From positions 62,001 through 126,000 of the forward strand of contig CABUBB010000001.1 of the NCBI GenBank assembly GCA_902489745.1: 64,000 nt of DNA, in the 5' to 3' direction. The notes beneath the pieces were generated by a model, which saw nothing but the letters and a program-made list of their open reading frames with translations, did not search any database and was not told the DNA's origin. The stretch comes from Metaruminococcus_A sp003150405. GTDB taxonomy: Bacteria; Bacillota; Clostridia; Oscillospirales; Ruminococcaceae. The position numbers and the translations under genes were made by a program. This document shows positions 1-7,947 of this stretch, piece by piece. The first letter of the stretch is position 1. Each line of letters opens with the position of its first letter.

Positions 1-381
1 GAGGATTGGCGCCCCCATGTTGACAGTGACGCTCTGCACCGTTGATCCGGAAACTTCAAGGTGAAGTTCTTTGATGCCGCTCAAGGTTTCCAGTGTCAGC
101 TCTGTTTTGGATACCAAACCGTGTTCATAGACATATTTTCCAATGCAGCGGGAAGCGTTGCCGCACATTTTTCCTTCGGAACCGTCGGCGTTGAACATCC
201 GCATCCGTGCATCGGCCACATCGGACGGCAAAATAAGCACCAGCCCATCCCCGCCAATGCCAAAGTGACGGTCGCTGAGCTGAATAGCAGCTTGTGCCGG
301 GTGAGAAAGTCCATGCTCAAAACAGTTGATGTAAATGTAGTCGTTGCCGGCTCCCTGCATTTTGGTAAAAGGTAAATTCAT
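1..381 (-). CDS. dapF: Diaminopimelate epimerase, 3' part outside window
   Basis: Converts LL- to meso-diaminopimelate for lysine and for peptidoglycan. The minus-strand reading begins MNLPFTKMQGAGNDYIY, the usual DapF N-terminus, and continues with the GIGGDGLVL stretch and the first catalytic cysteine in MFNADGSEGKMCGNASRC. About 127 residues are present; the second half, with the second catalytic Cys, lies beyond base 1. It follows the ANTAR regulator gene by 10 bases, so it is probably the last gene of the glutamate synthase operon. A meso-DAP supply fits the DAP-type MurE encoded later in the window. Identification is firm; only the C-terminus is unseen. Confidence 0.93.
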   Translation of the reverse strand, partial: MNLPFTKMQGAGNDYIYINCFEHGLSHPAQAAIQLSDRHFGIGGDGLVLILPSDVADARMRMFNADGSEGKMCGNASRCIGKYVYEHGLVSKTELTLETLSGIKELHLEVSGSTVQSVTVNMGAPIL

Positions 382-391
382 ATTGGCCCTC

Positions 392-973
392 TCAAAATTC
401 ATAGGTTTTCAGAATGCTGTCTGCAATCACCCGCGGTTTCACCCGCTGGTCCATCGCCTGTTTTTGGATGTATCGGTGTGCTTGCTGTTCGTTCATTTTG
501 AGCACGCCCACCAAGGTGCACTTGGCACGATCAATGACCTTGAAGTCCTCGAATTTCTTTTGAAGAGCCTCGTTTTCGGTACTCAGCCGGTTGATTCGCC
601 GAAAAGCGCCGGAAGCGAGCTGAATGCTTTGCATCAGTGCGTTTTTGCTGATGGGCTTTGCGATGACAAAGCTCGAAATACCGTCAAGATATTCTTCGAC
701 TGTCTGTACGTGTTCGGCGGGCGTCAGCAATACCGAAGGAAGATTATATTTTTCATACAGGACTTTTGCGAGCTCGTTGCCGAATTCATCGGGCAGAGGA
801 GCGTTGATAATTGCCATGTCGCAATCCGGCTGTTTGGCTTCTGCTAGGTGGCAAAGGGCGTCTGCGGCCGAATGGAATACAATGAGTTCCGGGGAGTTGG
901 TCAGGGTGCCGGTTGTCTCTTGCAGGGCGTTTAACATTTCGCCGTTTCGGCAGACGATGAACAGGCGCGCCAT
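392..973 (-). CDS. ANTAR-domain RNA-binding antiterminator with degenerate receiver (NitR-like)
   Basis: 193 residues. Residues 1-120 form a response-regulator-like fold; residues ~130-190 form an ANTAR helix bundle (KVIDRAKCTLVG, then EQQAHRYIQKQAMDQR). ANTAR proteins of the AmiR/NasR family bind paired hexaloop RNA hairpins and prevent termination. The usual phosphoacceptor Asp appears replaced: the strand reads MAIINAPLPDEFG where DLVILD is typical, so signalling by phosphorylation is doubtful. The start at 973 follows TAAGGAGG at good spacing; the longer open frame upstream runs back into the previous gene and is not used. It lies 28 bases after the glutamate synthase genes, matching clostridial nitR-type regulators of nitrogen genes. 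A likely RNA target is the amt leader at 11994-12050. Confidence 0.88.
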   Translation of the reverse strand: MARLFIVCRNGEMLNALQETTGTLTNSPELIVFHSAADALCHLAEAKQPDCDMAIINAPLPDEFGNELAKVLYEKYNLPSVLLTPAEHVQTVEEYLDGISSFVIAKPISKNALMQSIQLASGAFRRINRLSTENEALQKKFEDFKVIDRAKCTLVGVLKMNEQQAHRYIQKQAMDQRVKPRVIADSILKTYEF

Positions 974-1001
974 AGGTTCTGACCTCCTTATAAGGTACCG
1001 G

Positions 1002-1724
1002 CTAATTATGAACGTAAAGCTGCCGGTAAGGGTTTTGGGAATTCGGTGTAAGTTTATAATAAGGGGAAGCCAAAAGCTCCCTTTCGTCTGTACCAAAGTG
1101 TTTGCAGTATTCGCGAATATAACTGCGAATAACTTCCAGATCCTTTGCAGCGCATTTATGGATTGAAACCTGCGCGGGCAGTCCTTTAGGCGGCTTTTCA
1201 CTGCGAATATAAATGCTTCCGCCGTGCATCCCGGTACCGCAGTTTGCGCCAACCGGCACATCTTGGGTTCCAATCCCCAGCACTATAATGATGCCCCCGG
1301 CCAGATATTCGCCCAGAAAGTCCCCGGCCTTTCCGCCGATCACAATGACTGGAAAGTGTTCGCCGTAGGCCTTCATGTGAATGCCGACCCGGTACCCTGC
1401 GTTTCCGCGGATATAAATTTCGCCGCCCCGCATAGCGTAACCGGTGGTGTCGCCGGAATTGCCGTGAATGATGATTTTACCGGTATCCATTGTATCACCG
1501 GTGGCGTCCTGTGCGTTGCCGTAAACCGTAATGATGCTGTTATTGAGGTAGGCTCCTAGCGCATTGCCCGGCGTACCGTACAGATTCAGACTTTTGCCCG
1601 CTTCCAGTCCCGCACCGATGTACCGCTGCCCCAGCAGGCCGTATACTTCAATTTCGCGGTCGGGGCACTGTTTAATCTTCTCGTTGAGGGCTTTGAAATG
1701 CAGGTTTTCCGCATGAATTTTCAT
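1002..1724 (-). CDS. Glutamate synthase GXGXG (C-terminal alpha) domain protein
   Basis: 240 residues forming the right-handed beta-helix domain that is the C-terminal third of the large glutamate synthase subunit. Repeating glycine motifs are visible throughout (VYGLLGQRYIGAG, IIIHGNSGDTTGYAMRGG, IYIRGNAGYRVG). In the full enzyme this domain is structural and holds the glutaminase and FMN domains together around the ammonia tunnel. Here it is a separate gene, as in archaeal-type and many clostridial enzymes. The start at 1724 has an AGAGGGGGAG ribosome site; an upstream in-frame ATG at 1787 lies inside the preceding gene. It is the third gene of the gltS operon, 16 bases after the FMN subunit. 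Confidence 0.92.
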   Translation of the reverse strand: MKIHAENLHFKALNEKIKQCPDREIEVYGLLGQRYIGAGLEAGKSLNLYGTPGNALGAYLNNSIITVYGNAQDATGDTMDTGKIIIHGNSGDTTGYAMRGGEIYIRGNAGYRVGIHMKAYGEHFPVIVIGGKAGDFLGEYLAGGIIIVLGIGTQDVPVGANCGTGMHGGSIYIRSEKPPKGLPAQVSIHKCAAKDLEVIRSYIREYCKHFGTDERELLASPYYKLTPNSQNPYRQLYVHN

Positions 1725-1740
1725 ATTTGCTCCCCCTCTG

Positions 1741-3246
1741 TTATTCACCAGCGTGTTTAATGCCGAGGATGGCGAGTTCGCGTTCATTTAACCCAACGCC
1801 GCGTAACATCAAGCGGTTGCCGCGGAGCGCTTCAATTGAGTTGATGCCCATGCCGCCCATCATTTCCTTGATCTCGTGATCCCATGCATGGACGAGATTG
1901 ACAAGCCGTTCCGAACCAGTGTTTGGATCAAGACGTTTGACCAGATCGGGGCGCTGGGTTGCAATGCCCCAGTTGCATTTACCGTCATGGCAGCTCCGAC
2001 AGAGATGGCAGCCCAGAGCAATCAGAGCAGCAGATCCAATGTAACAAGCGTCTGCGCCGAGCGCAATGGCTTTGACAACATCCGCGCTGCAGCGGATGCT
2101 GCCCCCTGCAATTACCGATACCTGGTTGCGGATACCTTCTTCACGCAAACGGGAGTCCACTGCGGCAAGAGCAAGTTCAACCGGAATACCAACATTGTCC
2201 CGAATGCGGGTGGGCGCTGCGCCGGTACCTCCGCGGAAGCCGTCAAGGGCAATGATATCTGCGCCTGAACGCGCAATGCCAGAAGCAATTGCCGCCACGT
2301 TATGTACTGCGGCAATCTTGACGATAACCGGTTTCTGGTAATTGGTCGCCTCTTTTAATGAATAAACAAGCTGACGCAGGTCTTCAATTGAATAAATATC
2401 GTGGTGCGGGGCGGGAGAGATGGCGTCAGTTCCCATAGGGATCATTCTGGTTTCGGAAACATCTTCCCGGATTTTTTCACCCGGCAAATGCCCGCCAATT
2501 CCCGGCTTTGCACCCTGCCCCATTTTGATTTCGATTGCCGCGCCTGCATTGAGATAATCAGAATGAACGCCGAACCGTCCGGAAGCCACCTGCACGATGG
2601 TATTGGTGCCGTACTGGTAAAAATCTTTATGCAGGCCACCCTCACCAGTGTTGTAAAGGATGCTCAGTTCGGCCGCGGCTCGGGCCAGGCTTTCGTGTAC
2701 GTTTTTGCTGATAGAGCCGTAAGACATGGCTGAGAATAAAATTGGGGTGGAAAGGGAAATCTGTGGCTCGATCTGTGTTTTTATGCTGCCGTCTGGGTGA
2801 AATTCAACCTTTTCAGGTTTTTTGCCAAGAATGACTTTAGTTTCCATCGGTTCCCGGAGCGGGTCGATGGAAGGATTGGTCACCTGACTTGCATTGATGA
2901 GAATTTTATCCCAGTAGATCGGAAATGGCTTTGGATTGCCCATGCTGGAGAGCAGGACGCCGCCGGACTCTGCTTGACGGTAAATATCGTAAATCAGTTC
3001 CTTGTTCCAGTTTGCGTTTTCACGGAAGTCGTGGTCGGCTTTAACAATTTTCAGCGCCCGGGTTGGACAGAGTGAAACGCACCGGTGACAGTTGACGCAT
3101 TTGGTTTCATCTGCACGCATAAAATCAAGCTCCGGGTCATAGCGATGAACCTCGTTCGCACATTGGCGTTCGCAGACGCGGCATTTGGTACAGCGATCCT
3201 TATTGCGGATAACCTCATAATTCGGGTAAATATAGTTTACAGGCAT
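1741..3246 (-). CDS. gltB: Glutamate synthase FMN/Fe-S catalytic subunit with N-terminal ferredoxin domain
   Basis: 501 residues. Residues 1-75 carry two 4Fe-4S motifs (RCTKCRVCERQCANE and KCVNCHRCVSLCP). The rest is the FMN-binding synthase barrel, ending near residues 410-425 in the GCHLCRSCHDGKC cluster motif followed by GIATQRP. It reduces 2-oxoglutarate plus tunnelled ammonia to glutamate. The fused ferredoxin domain and the lack of a neighbouring gltD-type NADPH subunit suggest reduced ferredoxin as electron donor (inference). The gene begins 3 bases after the glutaminase gene ends, so the two are translated together. Confidence 0.94.
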   Translation of the reverse strand: MPVNYIYPNYEVIRNKDRCTKCRVCERQCANEVHRYDPELDFMRADETKCVNCHRCVSLCPTRALKIVKADHDFRENANWNKELIYDIYRQAESGGVLLSSMGNPKPFPIYWDKILINASQVTNPSIDPLREPMETKVILGKKPEKVEFHPDGSIKTQIEPQISLSTPILFSAMSYGSISKNVHESLARAAAELSILYNTGEGGLHKDFYQYGTNTIVQVASGRFGVHSDYLNAGAAIEIKMGQGAKPGIGGHLPGEKIREDVSETRMIPMGTDAISPAPHHDIYSIEDLRQLVYSLKEATNYQKPVIVKIAAVHNVAAIASGIARSGADIIALDGFRGGTGAAPTRIRDNVGIPVELALAAVDSRLREEGIRNQVSVIAGGSIRCSADVVKAIALGADACYIGSAALIALGCHLCRSCHDGKCNWGIATQRPDLVKRLDPNTGSERLVNLVHAWDHEIKEMMGGMGINSIEALRGNRLMLRGVGLNERELAILGIKHAGE

Positions 3247-3249
3247 TGC

Positions 3250-4335
3250 TTATCCCTCCACAGTTACGATGACCGGCTCTCCGCCGCGCGGCGACCAGAT
3301 GTTTTCGGCGTCCGGACAAATAGCGCGGATGGCGCATTCTTCGCTGGCGATGTAGGTGATGTCGCCTTTTTCAGCAACAACCATGGAACGGAGCTTTAAA
3401 CGATCGTTGAGTGCCATCAGTCCGCCTTCAAAGCCAAGCATGATGGAAAACGGGCCAGTGATGAGCATGCTGGAGAATACATTGCGGAAATAGGTGAGTT
3501 TGTGTTTCTGAGGTTCCGGCATCTGTTCAATTTCACTCCAGAAAGGGGCTGCAAGAATGGAAGCGATGTCTTGAAAGCCAATGCCCTGGCGGCGGCTTAA
3601 ATAATCGATCATATAGGTGATTACTTCAGTATCGGTCAGCAAGTCGCATTGGTATCCAAACATCTCAATGAAACGGCGGTTGGCGTCATAAGAGGAAATT
3701 TCGCCGTTGTGGACAACGGAGTAGTCGAGCAGCGCAAATGGGTGCGCGCCTCCCCACCAGCCTGGAGTATTGGTGGGATACCGCCCATGTGCAGTCCAGC
3801 AATAGCCTTTGTATTGCTCCAGGCAGTAAAATTCTCCTACGTCTTCCGGAAATCCAACCGCCTTGAAAACCCCCATGTTTTTACCGCTAGAAAACACATA
3901 AGAGCCTTTAATTTTGTGATTGATATTGATGACGCATTGGGTGACAAACTCCCGTTCATCCAGTGCAGATTGTTCCATTTTGGATTTTTTGGGATTGACA
4001 AAATAACGCATAATAAGCGGTTGATTTGCAATATTCTGATGCTGCCTGGTTGGGATGCGGTTGATGTCAAACACGTCAAAATGGCGTTCCAGAAAATGCT
4101 CGGTTTCGCTTTTGGCGCTGTCGTCGTCATAAAACAGATGCAGTGCGTATTGGTTTTTGTATTCCGGGTAAATTCCATATCCTGCAAAACCACCTCCCAG
4201 ACCATTGGAACGGTCGTGCATGTAGGAAATGGAAGATACAATCCTGTCGCCGGGCATTCGCTCACCCTTTTTGTGAATCATGCCGGAAATGGCACATCCA
4301 GATGGGATTCGGACCGCCCCTTCTCTCTGCAGCAC
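3250..4335 (-). CDS. Glutamate synthase glutaminase (class II amidotransferase) subunit
   Basis: 361 residues from a GTG start at 4335. The GTG is chosen because AAAGGAG lies 8 bases upstream; longer in-frame starts overlap the predicted leader. A class II glutaminase uses an N-terminal cysteine, and here CAIS follows IPSG, putting the nucleophile at about residue 14. A short propeptide must therefore be removed. Further family signatures are YMHDRSNGLGGGFAGYG, the WTAHGRYPTN stretch and the VHNGEISSY glutaminase motif. It supplies ammonia from glutamine to the FMN subunit. First gene of the operon gltS(GATase)-gltS(FMN)-gltS(GXGXG)-ANTAR-dapF. Confidence 0.92.
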   Translation of the reverse strand: MLQREGAVRIPSGCAISGMIHKKGERMPGDRIVSSISYMHDRSNGLGGGFAGYGIYPEYKNQYALHLFYDDDSAKSETEHFLERHFDVFDINRIPTRQHQNIANQPLIMRYFVNPKKSKMEQSALDEREFVTQCVININHKIKGSYVFSSGKNMGVFKAVGFPEDVGEFYCLEQYKGYCWTAHGRYPTNTPGWWGGAHPFALLDYSVVHNGEISSYDANRRFIEMFGYQCDLLTDTEVITYMIDYLSRRQGIGFQDIASILAAPFWSEIEQMPEPQKHKLTYFRNVFSSMLITGPFSIMLGFEGGLMALNDRLKLRSMVVAEKGDITYIASEECAIRAICPDAENIWSPRGGEPVIVTVEG

Positions 4336-4434
4336 TATACTCACTCCTTTATAAGCAGTACCTTGAAATATTGTTGCCTTGTGTATGAAGGCACCGAGCC
4401 GCCGCATACTAACGATGTTGCTTTCGGTGATCTA

Positions 4435-4463
4435 TTTATAGCATTTTTACAGCTTGTTGTCAA
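4435..4463 (-). promoter_or_regulatory. Sigma-A promoter of the glutamate synthase operon
   Basis: Minus strand TTGACA (4458-4463), 17 bases, TATAAA (4435-4440). Predicted start near 4428 leaves a leader of about 90 bases before the GTG, containing two short stem-loops (CACCGA/TCGGTG and TGCCTT/AAGGCA). Confidence 0.75.
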
Positions 4464-4467
4464 TAAC

Positions 4468-4501
4468 TTTTTGCAAGTTTTTTATAACAAACTTGCAAAA
4501 A
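4468..4501. repeat. Perfect inverted repeat upstream of gltS -35 box
   Basis: Arms TTTTTGCAAG and CTTGCAAAAA (10 of 10 bp) with a 14-base spacer, ending 4 bases upstream of the glutamate synthase -35 hexamer. The position suits an activator or repressor site. No known consensus is recognised. Confidence 0.55.
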
Positions 4502-4667
4502 CACAAATAAATGCGGCATGAAATATTAAAGAAAATTTATTTATGCATTGCTTATTAGTTAAACTAATTGCTTGATAAACCAAATAATTCAAGCGAATTT
4601 CTTCCTTTTTGCTTAAGTTGATAAATATTTGGCAAGATGCAAGATGAAATATGTATAACATTCACAC

Positions 4668-4696
4668 TTGAAACGATGCAGGAAATGTAGTATAAT
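4668..4696 (+). promoter_or_regulatory. Sigma-A promoter of the gatCAB-aspS operon
   Basis: TTGAAA (4668-4673), 17-base spacer, perfect TATAAT (4691-4696). Together with the gltS promoter this fills the 408-base divergent region 4336-4743; the AT-rich stretch 4502-4667 between them shows nothing else recognisable. Confidence 0.8.
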
Positions 4697-4743
4697 TCTG
4701 TCATGATAAAAATCAGGAAAAAGTTTTGTTAGGCGGTGAAAGA

Positions 4744-5022
4744 ATGGGCGACGTTAAATTGATAGAACATCTTTGTAATTTAAGCAAACTTTCCCTCACA
4801 GACGCTGAGCTTGAACGTTTCACCTCCGACATGGAAGTGATCATCGGAATTATGGATTCGATCAAAGAAGTTACCGTTGAGGGGGATATCCACCGTGACC
4901 CCGGCGTGTACTTTACCGATATTCGAAAGGATGAATCCGCACCTTCTTATGAGACGGAAAAAATCCTTCAAAATGCAAAGGAAAAAGAGGACAATTACTT
5001 TGCGGTCCCGAAACTCTTTTAA
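4744..5022 (+). CDS. gatC: Asp-tRNA(Asn)/Glu-tRNA(Gln) amidotransferase subunit C
   Basis: 92 residues, usual length for GatC, the small subunit that wraps around GatA and GatB and stabilises the complex. The N-terminus HLCNLSKLSLTDAELERF and the C-terminal DNYFAVPKLF are typical. The ATG at 4744 is preferred over the upstream TTG at 4726 because AGGCGGTG lies just upstream of it; the same unusual ribosome site precedes gatB. First gene of gatC-gatA-gatB-aspS, 14 bases before gatA. Confidence 0.93.
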   Translation: MGDVKLIEHLCNLSKLSLTDAELERFTSDMEVIIGIMDSIKEVTVEGDIHRDPGVYFTDIRKDESAPSYETEKILQNAKEKEDNYFAVPKLF

Positions 5023-5036
5023 AGGAAGGTAACAGA

Positions 5037-6488
5037 ATGGACTTTGAACATCTCACGGTAAAAGAGCTGCGGGAAAAGCTGGACAGTAAAGAGGTTTCGG
5101 CAGTCGAGCTGACCAAGGCTTATCTGGAGCGGATTGCAGAAAAAGACCCGGAAATTAAGAGCTTTCTTACCGTTTGTGAGGATTCCGCACTGAAACAGGC
5201 GGAAGCGGCACAAAAGAAAATTGATGCGGGAGAGGCAACTGCCCTCACTGGTATTCCATTTGGTATAAAAGACAATATCTGCACCGAGGGTGTAAAGACA
5301 ACCTGCGCTTCTAAGATGCTGGAGGATTTTGTCCCGCCGTACAACGCAACGGTCATGCGCAAGCTGGAAGAACAAGGAATGGTCATGCTGGGCAAACTCA
5401 ATATGGATGAGTTTGCCATGGGTGGCTCCACGGCGACGTCTTATTTTAAAAAGACGGTAAATCCTTACGACTTTAATAAAGTACCGGGCGGTTCGTCCGG
5501 CGGTTCCGCCGCTTGTGTTGCGGCAGAACTTGCGCCGGTCGCTCTCGGTTCGGATACCGGAGGTTCCATCCGCCAGCCGTCGTCCTTCTGCGGCGTAACG
5601 GGATTAAAGCCTACCTATGGGGCGGTTTCCCGTTTTGGCTTGGTTGCATTTGCAAGTTCGCTCGATCAGATTGGGCCGATTGCGAAATCCGCCGTGGATT
5701 GCGGCGCTGTGTTCAACAGCGTCTGCGGATTTGACCCGCACGATGGTACCACCTCCAAACACGCCCATGCCGATGCGCTTTCTCTGGTTGGACAGAGCGT
5801 GAAAGACTTAAAGATTGCTGTGCCAAAAGAGTTTTTTGACGCCGGCATTGATGACGAGGTTAAGCAGAGCGTTATGGCGGCGGTAAAGGCCTATGAAGCG
5901 ATGGGGGCACAGGCGGTTGAAGTTTCAATGCCGACCCTGAAGTACGCCATTCCGGCATACTATCTCATTTCTTCGGCAGAAGCCAGCTCCAATCTCTCCC
6001 GCTACGACGGTATCAAATACGGTTACCGTGCGGAAGGCGGCGGGGATTATAACGAACTTATCCGCCGGACGCGCGATGAAGGCTTCGGTACTGAGGTTAA
6101 GCGCCGCATCCTGCTGGGAACATACGCGCTGGCGAGCGGTTATTACGATGCTTACTACAAAAAAGCGCTATACCTCAAGGGTAAAATCCGCGAGGAATAC
6201 AATGCGATTTTTAATGCTTGTGATGTTATGATTACCCCGACCGCGCCAAGCACGGCGTTTGGATTTGATGAGGGCATTACCGATCCGGCCAAGATGTATT
6301 TGGCCGATATCTGCACTGTCACGGTAAATATTGCGGGACTGCCCGCTATTTCTACTCCGTGCGGCTATGACAAAAACGGAATGCCGATTGGCATGTCCAT
6401 TGTCGGCCGGGCGTTTGATGAAGCAAGAATTATCCAGGTGGCCGATGCGTTTGAACAGACGTTCGAGCGGGTCGCGCCAAAACTTTAG
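5037..6488 (+). CDS. gatA: Asp-tRNA(Asn)/Glu-tRNA(Gln) amidotransferase subunit A
   Basis: 483 residues, full length. Amidase-signature enzyme that hydrolyses glutamine and passes ammonia to GatB. The Ser-cisSer-Lys catalytic parts are visible: Lys in GIPFGIKDNIC and the serine region GGSSGGSAACVAA followed by GSDTGGSIRQP. Ribosome site AAAGGAAGG. Lies between gatC and gatB in one operon, so all three subunits are made together. Confidence 0.96.
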   Translation: MDFEHLTVKELREKLDSKEVSAVELTKAYLERIAEKDPEIKSFLTVCEDSALKQAEAAQKKIDAGEATALTGIPFGIKDNICTEGVKTTCASKMLEDFVPPYNATVMRKLEEQGMVMLGKLNMDEFAMGGSTATSYFKKTVNPYDFNKVPGGSSGGSAACVAAELAPVALGSDTGGSIRQPSSFCGVTGLKPTYGAVSRFGLVAFASSLDQIGPIAKSAVDCGAVFNSVCGFDPHDGTTSKHAHADALSLVGQSVKDLKIAVPKEFFDAGIDDEVKQSVMAAVKAYEAMGAQAVEVSMPTLKYAIPAYYLISSAEASSNLSRYDGIKYGYRAEGGGDYNELIRRTRDEGFGTEVKRRILLGTYALASGYYDAYYKKALYLKGKIREEYNAIFNACDVMITPTAPSTAFGFDEGITDPAKMYLADICTVTVNIAGLPAISTPCGYDKNGMPIGMSIVGRAFDEARIIQVADAFEQTFERVAPKL

Positions 6489-6506
6489 AATGAGGCGGTG
6501 AACCAG

Positions 6507-7931
6507 ATGCAGTATATCCCAGTCATTGGGCTTGAAATCCATGCAGAGTTGTTGACGGATTCCAAGGTCTTCTGCACATGCAGCGCCGAATTCGGCGGTG
6601 AACAAAACTCCCGCTGCTGCCCGGTGTGCAGCGGCTTTCCGGGAACCTTGCCAGTGATTAACCAGCGGGCGGTGGAATACGCGGTGAAAGCCGGGTTTGC
6701 CATGAACTGCTCCATTAATAAATATTCCAAGTTTGACCGTAAAAACTACTTTTATCCGGACTTGCCCAAGGCTTACCAGATTTCTCAGCTCGATTTACCG
6801 CTCTGCATCAACGGCAAGGTGAAAATTGAGACCGAAAACGGTGAGAAATGGATCCGTATCAACCGCATTCATCTTGAAGAAGACGCAGGCAAGCTGGTGC
6901 ATGATGAAATCAATGTCATGAGCCTTGCAGATTACAATCGTTGCGGCGTTCCGTTGATCGAAATTGTTACTGAGCCGGATATCAGCTCGGCCGAGGAGGC
7001 CAGGGCTTTTGTGGAGCAGGTGAGCCTGTTGCTGCAGTATGCGGGTGTTTGCGACTGCAAAATGGAGCAGGGCTCCATCCGCGCTGACGTCAATATTTCC
7101 ATTATGCCGCCGGACGCCAAAGAGTTTGGGACCCGTGCGGAGATTAAAAACCTCAACTCGCTCAAATCCATTACCCGCGCAATTGATTATGAAATCAAGC
7201 GCCAGGCGCAGCTTTTGGACAATGGCGAAAAGGTTGTACAGGAAACCCGGCGGTTTAATGACAACCATGGCGTTACAAAGTCCATGCGCAGCAAGGAAGA
7301 CGCACAGGATTACCGCTATTTCCCGGAGCCGGATATTCAGCCGATCAATTTTACCGATGAGGATTTAATGGCAATTCGCGATTCGCTTCCGAAACTGCCG
7401 GATGAACGCCTGAAACAGTATACCGAAGAATACGGCCTTTCTGTGACAGATGCAAAAATTATTGTCAACGACGTGAAACTTTCGGATTTCTTTAACGCTG
7501 CGGTTGGGATTTATCCAAATTATAAAAACATCTGCAATTTTGTCCTGACTGAGCTGCTCCGCCGCCTGAAAGAGACCGAGACTGATGAGATCCCCTTTTC
7601 GGCGGAACATTTCGCCACCCTTGTCAAGATGGTGGATGACGGCAAGGTCAGCCGCAATGATGGTAAAACCATCCTGCGGTATATGCTGGAAAACCCGGCA
7701 CATCCGGAAGAAATTGCAAAGGCAAACGGCTTCCTTGTGGCAAACGATATGAACGCGGTTGCCCAGACCATTGACGTAGTGTTGGCAGAACGCCCGGATT
7801 TGGCCGAGCAGTACCGTGCCGGAGAGAAAAAGGTGTTTGGCTTCTTGATGGGCCAGTGCACCTCGCGCTTGAAAGGTGTTGCCAATCCAAAAGACATTAA
7901 AGCTGCACTTGAGAAAAAACTGTCAGAATAA
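6507..7931 (+). CDS. gatB: Asp-tRNA(Asn)/Glu-tRNA(Gln) amidotransferase subunit B
   Basis: 474 residues. GatB activates the carboxylate of misacylated tRNA and amidates it. Family features: GLEIHAELLTDSKVFC at the start, zinc-type cysteines in CTCSAEFG and CCPVCSGFPGTLPV, the KNYFYPDLPKAYQISQ motif, and a C-terminal YqeY-like tail. The ATG at 6507 follows GAGGCGGTGA at proper spacing; the GTG at 6498 lies within that ribosome site and is not preferred. Confidence 0.95.
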   Translation: MQYIPVIGLEIHAELLTDSKVFCTCSAEFGGEQNSRCCPVCSGFPGTLPVINQRAVEYAVKAGFAMNCSINKYSKFDRKNYFYPDLPKAYQISQLDLPLCINGKVKIETENGEKWIRINRIHLEEDAGKLVHDEINVMSLADYNRCGVPLIEIVTEPDISSAEEARAFVEQVSLLLQYAGVCDCKMEQGSIRADVNISIMPPDAKEFGTRAEIKNLNSLKSITRAIDYEIKRQAQLLDNGEKVVQETRRFNDNHGVTKSMRSKEDAQDYRYFPEPDIQPINFTDEDLMAIRDSLPKLPDERLKQYTEEYGLSVTDAKIIVNDVKLSDFFNAAVGIYPNYKNICNFVLTELLRRLKETETDEIPFSAEHFATLVKMVDDGKVSRNDGKTILRYMLENPAHPEEIAKANGFLVANDMNAVAQTIDVVLAERPDLAEQYRAGEKKVFGFLMGQCTSRLKGVANPKDIKAALEKKLSE

Positions 7932-7947
7932 CAATGAGGTGAATGAC

